Assembly (NCBI GenBank): GCA_016208685.1
Contig: JACQXM010000075.1
Span: 1-59,124, forward strand
Length of the DNA stretch: 59,124 nucleotides
Reading direction: 5' to 3'
Source of the DNA: Planctomycetota bacterium
GTDB lineage: Bacteria > Planctomycetota > Phycisphaerae > UBA1845
Shown: piece after piece, positions 8,596 through 16,858 of the stretch
Layout: every line of letters begins with the position of its first letter
Numbering within the stretch: position 1 is the first letter of the stretch
Position numbers and translations under genes: made by a program
The notes under the pieces: model-generated
What the model was told of the DNA's origin: nothing
Database searches by the model: none
The model's input: the letters and a program-made list of their open reading frames with translations, nothing else

Positions 8596-9543
8596 ATGCC
8601 TCGCCGCCGGCTCCTTACCGCTCGACAGAAGTACATGCTGCTCACGCTGGTTGCCCTGGCGCTGGCCCTGATGTTCGTGCCGCGCCGGTGGCTCGGTCCG
8701 CTGGTCAGCGTGATGCAGGTGCTGCACCCGCTGCAACGAACCGCGGAAGACGCCGCCGATTCGCTGGCCCGAGCTGTACAGGGTGAGCCGCCTGCGGTTG
8801 CCGCCGGCGAGCACGCAGAGGTGCTGCGGGAGAAGACCGCCCTGGAGCACCGGCTGGCGGCGTTGACGCTGCATGCCGCGAAGCTCGAGGACGAGGTCCG
8901 CGTGCTGACCGCCACGCGAGTGTGGGAGGTCGACGGCAAGCGCATCGGCGCGCGGGGGCAACTGATCCCGGCGCGGATGCTGGGCCGGGACCTGCTGCCC
9001 TGGCGCGATTCGCGCGCGCTGGATGCCGGCTCGCTGAAGGGCGTGGCGTCCGGGGCCGCGGTGGTATCGAACCTGCTTACGCTGGATCGCGGGCAGAATG
9101 ACGGACTCTCCGACGGCATGGCCGTGCTGCTCGCCGAGACCCTCGTCGGGACCGTGGAGCAGGTCGGCGTGGGCACCTCCCGCGTTCGTCTGCTCAGCGA
9201 CGTGAACGTGCAGATGAAGGTTCGCATCGGGCGCTACCGCGACGGGACCTTCACGCCGCTGGATCGCTATTTCTGGCTGGCGGGGCGCGGCCGGGGGCTC
9301 ATGCAGGTGCGCGACGTGGACCGTCGCGACGTCGACGCCGGGCACCTGGCGGTGGGTGACACGGTCCTGGCGGACCCGGCGACGGCGCGCCTGCCTGTCC
9401 CCATGGCCATCGGCAAGGTGAAGACGATCGAGCCGGATCGTGACAAGCCGCTGCTTGCCGTCCTTACCGTGCAAAGCGCCGTGGACGCCGAAACCCTCGA
9501 CCGCGTATACGTCTATGACCCCGCGCCGCCGCCGAGCCCATGA
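8596..9543 (+). CDS. mreC: MreC-like cell-shape protein
   Basis: The start is ATG 8596 and the protein has 315 residues. A basic N-terminus and one membrane helix (about 15-35) are followed by a heptad-rich helix (VLREKTALEHRLAALTLHAAKLEDEV) and a beta-rich periplasmic part. The part contains GAAVVSNLLTLDRGQNDGLS, the core MreC motif (VDRGSxDGV type), and AETLVGTVEQVG plus VRLLSDVN, which also fit. MreC links MreB to penicillin-binding proteins in the periplasm. The frame is open farther upstream, but that part overlaps mreB and is not MreC-like. No mreD was found next to it. The stop overlaps the start of a 54-residue ORF (ATGA). Confidence 0.88.
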   Translation: MPRRRLLTARQKYMLLTLVALALALMFVPRRWLGPLVSVMQVLHPLQRTAEDAADSLARAVQGEPPAVAAGEHAEVLREKTALEHRLAALTLHAAKLEDEVRVLTATRVWEVDGKRIGARGQLIPARMLGRDLLPWRDSRALDAGSLKGVASGAAVVSNLLTLDRGQNDGLSDGMAVLLAETLVGTVEQVGVGTSRVRLLSDVNVQMKVRIGRYRDGTFTPLDRYFWLAGRGRGLMQVRDVDRRDVDAGHLAVGDTVLADPATARLPVPMAIGKVKTIEPDRDKPLLAVLTVQSAVDAETLDRVYVYDPAPPPSP

Positions 9544-9704
9544 GCGCCGCCGGCGCGGCGGCGGGACCTGACGGGGCGCGTCGGCGACGCCATCGCTGGC
9601 TTTCGCGGTTCGCTCCGCCGGCCGCCGGGTCTTCACCTGCCCGGGCGCACGTGGAGCCGGCTGCCGGGCCGCGCGGAGGCGCTGGAATGGTGCCGCTGGC
9701 ATGA
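9540..9704 (+). CDS. 54-residue basic ORF overlapping both neighbours by ATGA
   Basis: ATG 9540 overlaps the stop of mreC (ATGA at 9540-9543), and its own TGA (9702-9704) overlaps the ATG of the next gene (ATGA at 9701-9704). The product starts MSAAGAAAGPDGARRRRHRW and is Arg/Ala/Pro-rich, with no membrane helix and no recognised domain. The double 4-base overlap is the usual sign of translational coupling and is the only reason to call it a gene. In high-GC DNA such frames can be accidental, so the call is tentative. It occupies the place where mreD is often found but bears no resemblance to that membrane protein. Confidence 0.4.
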   Translation: MSAAGAAAGPDGARRRRHRWLSRFAPPAAGSSPARAHVEPAAGPRGGAGMVPLA

Positions 9705-11350
9705 CACTCAGACCCGGGCCTCGCTGGTGGCTTCTGATCGCGCTACTGACGCTGGCGGCCGGCGGGCTGCGCGGCTACGGCCTGGGCCATCGTCACTTCT
9801 GGTTCGACGAAAGCTGCACGTTCCTCTACGTGCACGATTTGTTCGACTGGCCCGCCGGTTCATCGCTGCTGGCGGAGAGCACCAACCTGCCGTACTACCT
9901 CCTGCTGCGCGGCTGGACGGCGTTGTTCGGCGAGAGCGAGGCCGCGTTCCGCTGGCTTTCCGCCCTGGCGGCGACGTTAACGGTGCCGTTGCTGGCGATG
10001 CTCGCGTGCCAGTTCGCCGGGGCGAGGTGCGGCGCGGTAGCTGCGGCCCTCGCGGCGCTTAACCCGTTGCACATCTACTATGCCCACGAGGCCCGGGCCT
10101 ACGCCGTGTGGGTCCTGCTTCTGACGTTGGCGCTCACCCTGCTGGTGCGGGCCGTGCGTGCCGCGGGGCGCGGCTGGTGGTGGGGGTTCGGCGTGGTGCT
10201 GTGGGTGTGCCTGTGCACGCACTACTTCACCATCTACCTGGTGCCGGCCACCCTGGCCGCGGTGCTCCTGGCGGAGAAGCGGGTTGCGGCCCTGCGGCGC
10301 TGGGCGCTGACTGTCGCCTTGGTGGCACTGGCGTTCGCACCCTACGCGCTGGCCGCGGTAGTGCCGGCCGCTCGCGGCGGGGGCAGCGCCTGGATCGCGG
10401 AAACCTTCGAACCATGGGCGTCCGTTCCGCGGACTCTCTGGGCGTTCCTGCCGGCCGGTGCTTACCCGGCGCATTTGCGCGGGCTGTCCGTCGCTTCGCC
10501 CGATACCGTGCTGCTGGCTGGTGCCAAGCTGACGGCACTCAGCGAATTGGTCCCGGTCTTGATGTTCCTCGCCATGACGGCGGTGCTCCTCGTCCGGCGC
10601 CGGCAGGGGAACGCATCGGCCGTGGAATCGGCGGGGGCGGGGAGGGTCTCGCTCGTCCTGGCCGTTCTTACGCTCGGGCCGCTTCTGGCGGCGTGGTGCT
10701 ACTCGCTGCTGGTCCGCCCCGTTTACCTTGTGGGCCGGTATGACATGGTCGCTTGGCCTGCCGCCGTGGTGTTGCAGGCGCTGGCGGTATCGAGCTTCGC
10801 GGAGCGGGCGCCGAGGGCCCGTCGCGGACTCGCCGCGGCCGTGGTGTGCGTTCCTCTGCTGTTGTGCAGTTTGCTACCCGTAGCGAGGCTGCTTCCCGCC
10901 CAGCCGCCGCCGTCGCGAGCCCATCTTCGCGCCGAGCGGCTCGCGGCGCTCTGCGGGCCCGGCGACCTCGTGATCGCCTTCTCCTACGACCGTGACTACC
11001 TGCGCTACGATCTGCACCGCGCCGGCTTTCGGGGCCGGATCGTCAGCTTCCCGTCCTGGCTGGAGCTGCAACTCGGGTGGGTGGACACACGGTCCGATCT
11101 GTCGCCGGAGCGAATGGCGCGCCTGCCCGAGGACGCCCAGGCGTTGCTCGGCATCATCCACGACGTACTGGCGCGAGACGGGCGCGTCTGGTTGCTGGCC
11201 GACTCCATGGACCGCGCCGGTTCCGCGTATGACCGCCGGCCAATCAACGGCGCGCTTCTCCAGGCGCTCCGTGACGCGGGGTTCGAGTTCGGGCTGGCGG
11301 ACGAAGCCAGAATGATCTTCTACCTGGCGCGGCGGCCGGCGGCGGATTGA
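9701..11350 (+). CDS. Polytopic GT39-type glycosyltransferase (ArnT/PMT-like)
   Basis: The protein has 549 residues with roughly ten membrane helices. The first loop has HFWFDESCTFLY, where the acidic Asp-Glu is the expected catalytic/lipid-phosphate binding position of GT-C enzymes. The pattern NLPYYLLLRGWTALFGESE and then NPLHIYYAHEARAYA is typical of bacterial GT39/PMT-like proteins. These enzymes move a sugar from a polyprenyl-phosphate carrier to a lipid or protein outside the membrane. The C-terminal ~150 residues form a soluble domain. The gene starts in an ATGA overlap with the preceding small ORF, so it is probably read from the mre transcript, which would tie it to envelope building. 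The acceptor is unknown. Confidence 0.85.
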   Translation: MTLRPGPRWWLLIALLTLAAGGLRGYGLGHRHFWFDESCTFLYVHDLFDWPAGSSLLAESTNLPYYLLLRGWTALFGESEAAFRWLSALAATLTVPLLAMLACQFAGARCGAVAAALAALNPLHIYYAHEARAYAVWVLLLTLALTLLVRAVRAAGRGWWWGFGVVLWVCLCTHYFTIYLVPATLAAVLLAEKRVAALRRWALTVALVALAFAPYALAAVVPAARGGGSAWIAETFEPWASVPRTLWAFLPAGAYPAHLRGLSVASPDTVLLAGAKLTALSELVPVLMFLAMTAVLLVRRRQGNASAVESAGAGRVSLVLAVLTLGPLLAAWCYSLLVRPVYLVGRYDMVAWPAAVVLQALAVSSFAERAPRARRGLAAAVVCVPLLLCSLLPVARLLPAQPPPSRAHLRAERLAALCGPGDLVIAFSYDRDYLRYDLHRAGFRGRIVSFPSWLELQLGWVDTRSDLSPERMARLPEDAQALLGIIHDVLARDGRVWLLADSMDRAGSAYDRRPINGALLQALRDAGFEFGLADEARMIFYLARRPAAD

Positions 11351-11490
11351 CCGTGCGCGACAGCTCGCCGCGCCGCACCGGCTTGGCCGCTTCCCCACGG
11401 TCGCGGCTCTGTCCCGGAGTCCCCGCGTCCCGGCTCCCTCCGTCGCTTCATCGTTCCGTCGCTTCGTCGCTGTTGTTGCCCGCTCCCTGA

Positions 11491-11507
11491 TCCCGACTTC
11501 ATCGGGA
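11491..11507. terminator. Hairpin between convergent genes
   Basis: TCCCGA at 11491-11496 pairs with TCGGGA at 11502-11507 around a 5-base loop, followed on the plus strand by a T-rich run (TGTTTTAG). It lies between the convergent glycosyltransferase and phosphatase genes. Confidence 0.45.
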
Positions 11508-11548
11508 GGGCTGTGTTTTAGTGGGGGACCAAATCGGGCGGCGGTAAT

Positions 11549-12892
11549 TCAGCGCACGCGCAGCGCCAGCAGGGTCTGATCATCGTCCTGCGGACCGCCG
11601 CCGGTGAAGGCGTGGAGTTTGTAATGCACGCAATCGACGACATGTTGGGCGCTGGGCACATCCTCGTGCACGCAGGTGAGCAGCCGCTGATGGCCGTACA
11701 TTTCGCCCGCGGCGTTGGAGGCTTCCGTGATGCCGTCGGTATACAGCAGCAGCGTGTCGCCGGGACACAGCGTGGTGCGGCGTTCGCAGAACTCCGTGAG
11801 CTCGTAGACCCCGAGGGGCAGTGCCTGGGCGTCGTCCAGTTCGCGCAACAGCGCTCCGCCGCGGACGAGCAGCGGGGGATTGTGGCCGGCGGAGCTGTAG
11901 CGAAGCGAACCGTCGCGCGGATCGTAGATGCCGTAGAAGGCGGTGACGAAGGAGCCGTCGTAGCGCCGCGTCTGAAGGCACAGTTGGCGATTGGCGAGAG
12001 TGAGCAGCTCCGGAGCCGTGACACACTGGTAGCACCGCGCGTGGAGCATGGTGCGGAGCATGGCCATCACCACCGCGGCGGGAGTTCCGTGGCCGCTGGC
12101 GTCGGCAATGAAGATCCCCCAGCGGCCGTCGTCGAGGTCGAAGAAGTCATAGTAATCACCGCCGGCCATCGCCGCGGTCTGGTACCACGCCGCCAGGTCC
12201 ACGCCGGGGATGGCCGGCAGACGCTCCGGCAGCAGCGAGCGCTGAATGTCGGCGATACGCTTGCGCTCGCGGTCGAGCTGGAGATAGGCCGCCTCGAGGC
12301 GCTGCGCCATCAGCAAGGTTCCGGTGGCGCGTCCGAACAAATTCGCCTCCAGCACCGCATCCGCGAGGTTCACGCCGTCAAAGCAGGCTGGATCGCTGGA
12401 CATGCGGACCACCATGTTGAGCGCCTTGCCCTGTTCGTAGATGGGAAGTGAGATCAAGGAGCGCATGCCCGGAGCATGCTCGTGCGCGGGGTCGCCCGGT
12501 GCCATCCGCACGTCGCGCAGCAGGCGCGGCGTTTCGTCGTAGATCAGCTCGCCCAGCAATCCGCCCTGTAGCAAGGGCAGGCGGTCCTTCTGCGTCCAGG
12601 GGTTGAGCTCTTCGGGCCAGCGGCTGCTGCGCGTGATGCGGTACCACGGGGCGGACAGCTCGCGGCGGCTCAGGGCAACGAACAGCTCGCCGCGGTAGAG
12701 CTTGCGGGCGCGCCGGCGGAAAAGCGCTACCATGGTCTGCGGGTCGGTTTGCAGACTGATCTCCCGCACCGTGTCCACCACCAGTCCCAGTCGTCCGTCA
12801 GTGTCGGGCGGCGGAGGTAGCGGGCGCGAGTCGCCGGAGCGCTGCGCGGCAAGATCGGTCGCACCCAATCCCGGAACATTCGGGGCGTTCAT
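11549..12892 (-). CDS. GAF-PP2C (SpoIIE/RsbU-type) serine phosphatase
   Basis: The protein has 447 residues. The middle (~60-205) fits a GAF sensor fold, with MRSLISLPIYEQGKALNMVV. A helical linker (LDRERKRIADIQRSLLP) is the usual connector. The C-terminal PP2C domain has AMAGGDYYDFFDLDDG, IADASGHGTPAAVVMAML, YSSAGHNPPLL and DTLLLYTDGITEA, so the metal-binding aspartates are in place. Such enzymes remove phosphate from anti-anti-sigma proteins and so control alternative sigma factors. The GAF domain would supply the input. The FliA-like sigma gene of this window is 23 kb away and no STAS or anti-sigma gene is adjacent, so the partner is unknown. Confidence 0.9.
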   Translation of the reverse strand: MNAPNVPGLGATDLAAQRSGDSRPLPPPPDTDGRLGLVVDTVREISLQTDPQTMVALFRRRARKLYRGELFVALSRRELSAPWYRITRSSRWPEELNPWTQKDRLPLLQGGLLGELIYDETPRLLRDVRMAPGDPAHEHAPGMRSLISLPIYEQGKALNMVVRMSSDPACFDGVNLADAVLEANLFGRATGTLLMAQRLEAAYLQLDRERKRIADIQRSLLPERLPAIPGVDLAAWYQTAAMAGGDYYDFFDLDDGRWGIFIADASGHGTPAAVVMAMLRTMLHARCYQCVTAPELLTLANRQLCLQTRRYDGSFVTAFYGIYDPRDGSLRYSSAGHNPPLLVRGGALLRELDDAQALPLGVYELTEFCERRTTLCPGDTLLLYTDGITEASNAAGEMYGHQRLLTCVHEDVPSAQHVVDCVHYKLHAFTGGGPQDDDQTLLALRVR

Positions 12893-12981
12893 GCCTTCAT
12901 TATGCGTGAATCCGCGAGCCCCGGCCAGTCAGCCCTTCCGAACATCCAGCGCGTTGCCAGGCTGGAATTGCTTCGGGGATA

Positions 12982-13920
12982 ATGGCGGCGTTGTCAGTTA
13001 CGGAGCGCCCGCCGATGGCCGCCGGATCGCAGTCCCGCCCGTTCTCCTTCCGCCGCAGGCTGGTGCGGCTGTCGATCCTCATCTTGGCGGCCTACCTGGG
13101 CCTCACTATCCTGATCGGCTTGTTCCAACGAAGGCTCATCTACTATCCCGTCGCGGCGTTGGAGTCGCTGCCCTCGCATTGGAACCTGCCTTACGAAGAT
13201 ATCCGACTACGGACCACGGACGGCGTGGAGTTAAGCGCCTGGTTCGTGCCCGCTACGGACGCGCGCGGAGCGGCGATCTTCTGTCACGGCAACGGAGGGA
13301 ACATCTCGTACTGGGTCGGGGCGGTCCGGTATCTTCACGAATTGGGGCTCGATACGCTCATCTTCGACTACAGAGGTTTCGGCCAGAGCCAGGGGTCCCC
13401 CAGCGAGGCCGGGCTTTATCTGGATGCCGAGGCCGCGTGGCGGTTTCTCACCGAAACTCGCGGCACGCCGGCCGGGCGCATCGTGCTCATCGGGCGGTCG
13501 CTGGGCGGCGGGGTGGCAACGGAACTGGCGACCCGCGTACCGCCGGCCGGGCTGGTGCTCGAGTCTACGTTCACCAGTCTTGTGGATGTCGGCCGGCTCC
13601 ACTTTCCGCTGCTTCCCGTGTCCTGGATGCTTCGGGACCGCTTCGAGTCGGTCCTTAAGATCGGTTCCATCACCTGTCCCAAGCTCGTCATTCACGGGAC
13701 CGAGGATGGACTCCTTCCGCTGGCCATGGGGCGGAGGCTGTTCGACGCCGCCGGCGAGCCCAAGCGCTTCGTCGAAACCCGTGCCGGGCACAACGACGCC
13801 GGGTTCGAGGACCGACCGGACGTGGCCGTCGAGTTTGCGGCATTCCTCGATGAGGTGCTTCCCGCCGCGCCTGCCGCGCGGGACGGGGACGCCGAGGGCA
13901 ACGTGCCCGTCGAACAGTAG
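12982..13920 (+). CDS. Membrane-anchored alpha/beta hydrolase (BEM46/YfhR-like)
   Basis: The protein has 312 residues. One N-terminal membrane helix (about 30-50) is followed by the family signature RRLIYYP and an alpha/beta hydrolase fold. Oxyanion-region motif: FCHGNGGN. Nucleophile elbow: IGRSLGGG. Acid: HGTEDGLLP. Histidine: RAGHND. All catalytic positions are intact. Substrate unknown; relatives are esterase- or peptidase-like serine hydrolases. A second ATG 33 bp inside (13015) would shorten the cytoplasmic tail and cannot be excluded. It is divergent from the phosphatase gene, with 90 bp between them. Confidence 0.88.
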   Translation: MAALSVTERPPMAAGSQSRPFSFRRRLVRLSILILAAYLGLTILIGLFQRRLIYYPVAALESLPSHWNLPYEDIRLRTTDGVELSAWFVPATDARGAAIFCHGNGGNISYWVGAVRYLHELGLDTLIFDYRGFGQSQGSPSEAGLYLDAEAAWRFLTETRGTPAGRIVLIGRSLGGGVATELATRVPPAGLVLESTFTSLVDVGRLHFPLLPVSWMLRDRFESVLKIGSITCPKLVIHGTEDGLLPLAMGRRLFDAAGEPKRFVETRAGHNDAGFEDRPDVAVEFAAFLDEVLPAAPAARDGDAEGNVPVEQ

Positions 13921-13996
13921 CGATTTCACGGTCCCACCCGCCGCCGGGTCGCCTGACGGCAGAAATCATCGCGCGCGGCATATCGCCGGCGCCTTC

Positions 13997-14013
13997 GCGC
14001 ACGAATTGTGCGC
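13997..14013. terminator. Hairpin between convergent genes
   Basis: GCGCAC (13997-14002) and GTGCGC (14008-14013) form a perfect 6-bp stem around GAATT in the gap between the convergent hydrolase and SIR2 genes. No T-run follows, so function as a terminator is only inferred. Confidence 0.3.
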
Positions 14014-14136
14014 CGACCGACCTGAGAACGATGAAAAGCCGCACTCGTCAGGTGCGCCCCCGACGAACGGTCGCCGAATGGGTTGGAACGCGCCAGTTGG
14101 CCCGCCCCTGACGGTCGAGACGTGAGCGACACCGCG

Positions 14137-16323
14137 TTAATCGGGCAGCGTAGCACGGAGGGCCAAGAATGCTGCTTCCGTTCGGATGGGATCGAAGTCC
14201 CGCTCGTTGTCGAGACGGCGTTTCCTGGCGCCCGGGTCATGCTGCCGCCAACGCTGCAGGTGCTCGACACTTTCCGCGGGTTGGCGACCAAGCGCGGCAA
14301 GACACGCTAAGTTCATGTGCGCATCAGCGAAGCCGGGCTCGATTCGCAGCGCCTGGGCCAACTTGGCACCCGCCTCGCCGAACAGTCTATCCGCCTCCGG
14401 CGTGTCGCCCTTGAGCTTGGCCTGCTCGAGAAGTGCGGCCCCCCAGTTGTTCAGCGTTTCGTGCCTATCGGGTTTGATGCGCAGCGCCTCGGCGTACTTG
14501 GCCTTTGCCTCGACGAATAGTCTCTCCGCGTCCGGCGTGTTGCCCTTGAGCTTGGCCTGCTCAAGAAGTGCGGTCCCCCAGTTGTTCAGCGTTTCGTGCA
14601 TATCGGGTTTGATGCGCAGCGCCTCCGCGTACTTGGCACCCGCCTCGCCGAATAGTCTATCCGCGTCCGGCGTGTTGCCCTTGAGCTTGGCCTGCTCGAA
14701 AAGTGCGGTCCCCCCGTTGTTCAGCGCTCCGTGCTTATCGGGTTTGATGCGCAGCGCCTGGGCGTACTTGGCCCCTGCCTCGGCGAATAGTCGATCCGCG
14801 TCCGGCGTGTTGCCCTTGAGCTTGGCCTGCTCCGAAAGTGCGTTCCCCCAGTTGTACAGCGCTTCGTGCGTATCGGGTTTGATGCGCAGCGCCTCCGCGT
14901 ACTTGGCACCCGCCTCGCCGAATAGTCTATCCGCGTCCGGCGTGTCGCCCTTGAGCTTGGCCTGCTGGACGAGGATGTTACCCTCCGCCGTTGGGAGCCA
15001 TGGCGCCATCTTCAACGTGACACCGAACCGCGACGCCTTCTGAATCAGTTCCGACCCGTGGTGCAAATCCCCCTGAATGGCCCTGGCAGATCCCTGAGTC
15101 AGGAAGCCGTCGCCAAGGGCCTGCGAAACACGAGAGCTTGGATCGGGCGCCACAAAACGGGCAAGCTCGTCAAGCCTGGTCCAGTTTCCGGTGGATGAGG
15201 CCAGCTGAATCTGTAGGAGCCCCCTCAGGGTCGTCATGTCTTTCAGCAGATCGTTGGTAGTATCGTCCGGGGACGAGGGTTGAGCCGGTTCTCGTGGGAT
15301 TCGTCGCGCAGGTTTGATCAACTGTTCTGCTCGCTGGAGTTGCGCGACGGCCGTCTCAACCGGGTTGGGTGCGGGGATGGGTCGCGGCGGCACGGCGGTA
15401 ATCCGCTCAAGCGTCCGGCGCATGGCGGTGACAGGCGTCAGGACCTCATCGGGCAACTCCAGTTGCATTCCCTGAAGCACCATCCTGTCCATGAAGGTGT
15501 CCGTGTCATCCCCGGTCGCCAGATGGACGTCGCCGCCGTGGCGCTCCAGAAGCCGCTGCACGCCGTCGCCGGGCCGCCGACCCGAACGGCTGTAATGCGA
15601 CCACCAAGTGCCGTATCTCACGGTCGGCAGCCCGGCGAGCGTGTCGAGCACGGGATCGCATTCCCCCGAGTAACCGGCGACGATGAGAAGCGATTCGCGC
15701 AGTGCGTCCTCCAGAACCGGACGGTACAGCCCGCGGAGCCGGCCTATCTCCTCCTGTGTGTTGATGAGAAGCAGACTGTGCATCTGCCCGTGCAGGTGGA
15801 TCACACACCCGGCGTCGAGCGTTCCAGGGGCGAACCGTTGTGCGGCGCTTAAGTCGTAGGTACGGATAGGCTGGCCGGTGACCGCCAGAGCTTCGACAAT
15901 GAGTGGGTCGAAGTTGACGGTGAGGATCTGGCGGATGTAGCCGTGTTCCACCATGGAGGCCAGCAGCAAATGTGACCAGTTGATTCTCAGGCGCCCTTGC
16001 TGATCCCGTGCCCTGTCCACCCATCTCTTTACACGGTTGAATCGCTCCCCGGCGGAGCCCAGCTCACCCATTAGGTGAGCATACTCACTGACGCCGGCTG
16101 GCTTGGGTTTCAGGTTCTCGAGGGCGGGATTGGACTTGGCTTCCTCGTTGAGTTCCTTGACGATCTCGCCTGCCGTCGGGATGTCCACGGATCGGGAGAA
16201 TCCCGCGCCGACCAGGAAGGTGACGAAGTTCTTGCGCCCCTCCCGTTCCCTCCAATAACGCAGCCTCCGACCAAGTTGCTCAGGTTCGAAGGGACTCGCC
16301 GGCGGGCTGGAGGTAGGATTCAT
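14137..16323 (-). CDS. SIR2-like NAD-binding protein with a C-terminal TPR-type tandem repeat domain
   Basis: The start is ATG 16323 (AGGA upstream) and gives 728 residues; a GTG 15 bases earlier lacks a ribosome site. The N-terminal ~270 residues carry the SIR2 signature: VGAGFS (38-43) for NAD binding, VNFDP (136-140), HLHG (176-179) with the likely catalytic His178, and VAGYSGECDP. The C-terminal part (about 450-660) has five to six almost identical 45-residue units (ALRIKPDxHETLNNWGTALL type), which look like TPR helices with an inserted loop. SIR2-domain fusions with repeat domains are well known as NAD-depleting antiphage effectors (for example DSR proteins), with the repeat region acting as sensor. 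That role here is inference, because no other defence gene is adjacent. The central region (~290-450) is not recognised. Confidence 0.85.
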   Translation of the reverse strand: MNPTSSPPASPFEPEQLGRRLRYWREREGRKNFVTFLVGAGFSRSVDIPTAGEIVKELNEEAKSNPALENLKPKPAGVSEYAHLMGELGSAGERFNRVKRWVDRARDQQGRLRINWSHLLLASMVEHGYIRQILTVNFDPLIVEALAVTGQPIRTYDLSAAQRFAPGTLDAGCVIHLHGQMHSLLLINTQEEIGRLRGLYRPVLEDALRESLLIVAGYSGECDPVLDTLAGLPTVRYGTWWSHYSRSGRRPGDGVQRLLERHGGDVHLATGDDTDTFMDRMVLQGMQLELPDEVLTPVTAMRRTLERITAVPPRPIPAPNPVETAVAQLQRAEQLIKPARRIPREPAQPSSPDDTTNDLLKDMTTLRGLLQIQLASSTGNWTRLDELARFVAPDPSSRVSQALGDGFLTQGSARAIQGDLHHGSELIQKASRFGVTLKMAPWLPTAEGNILVQQAKLKGDTPDADRLFGEAGAKYAEALRIKPDTHEALYNWGNALSEQAKLKGNTPDADRLFAEAGAKYAQALRIKPDKHGALNNGGTALFEQAKLKGNTPDADRLFGEAGAKYAEALRIKPDMHETLNNWGTALLEQAKLKGNTPDAERLFVEAKAKYAEALRIKPDRHETLNNWGAALLEQAKLKGDTPEADRLFGEAGAKLAQALRIEPGFADAHMNLACLAALGRQPAESVEHLQRWRQHDPGARKRRLDNERDFDPIRTEAAFLALRATLPD
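14336..14970 (-). repeat. Tandem 135-bp coding repeat encoding the TPR-like units
   Basis: The string TTGAGCTTGGCCTGCT recurs at 14411, 14546, 14681, 14816 and 14951, an exact 135-bp period, with highly conserved DNA between copies and a degenerate copy at the low-coordinate end. Each unit encodes 45 residues of the SIR2 protein. Nucleotide conservation, including at silent positions, points to recent duplication or ongoing homogenisation. Confidence 0.95.
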
Positions 16324-16858
16324 GGGAAGATCCTGCACTTGAGTAATAATCTATCACTGATGTCGGCCAGAGTCACAGCGCGGCGGACACAAGCAGTGAT
16401 TCTGTGAACATCCCCAGCAGCCGTACGTTGGACGACTCGCCGTCGGCAGCGGCAACGGCAGGCCTCCAGCGGCTCATTTCACAGCACAGGATCGCAGGCC
16501 ACCGCGAACATGTCCATCTTCAGGATTCCCGCACCAGAGTGGGCACCCGTATTGGCTTGGGCCACTTCGCGCCGGTTGGTTGCGGCGGCCTGGCGGTTCT
16601 CGGCCTTACCGACGTCGTACTGCAACGCTCATCTCGATAACGGCCATGCAGCGCCCCAACATAGGGTTCGGCGAACCGCGGGTCACTGCGCCCACGACGG
16701 GTCGCCACTCGGCAAGCGGCCGTACTCGACGCAACGGCCCGGCAAGGCAGGCGTGGGGCGAGTCTGTTGGATGACGTCGGAGGGCCACCAACCGAAGCGC
16801 TGTCGACCTGCGCGTAAACGCACTGGTGGTCGACCCGCCCGTGGCCGGGCTTCGCGGA
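16324..16858. other. Gene-free stretch between the SIR2 gene and the TolC-like gene
   Basis: No convincing gene. The part next to the SIR2 gene (about 16340-16365) is unusually AT-rich for this window and probably holds its promoter. Short open frames elsewhere lack a ribosome site and any recognisable product. Confidence 0.4.

Noticed and set aside
14336..14970. Regular repeats that could suggest a CRISPR array
   Set aside because: The period is 135 bp, the units are in one coding frame and there are no unique spacers; they encode protein repeats.
16404..16640. Short plus-strand frame after the SIR2 gene, considered as a partner gene or antitoxin
   Set aside because: No ribosome site, no recognisable domain, and similar frames exist on both strands in this gap.
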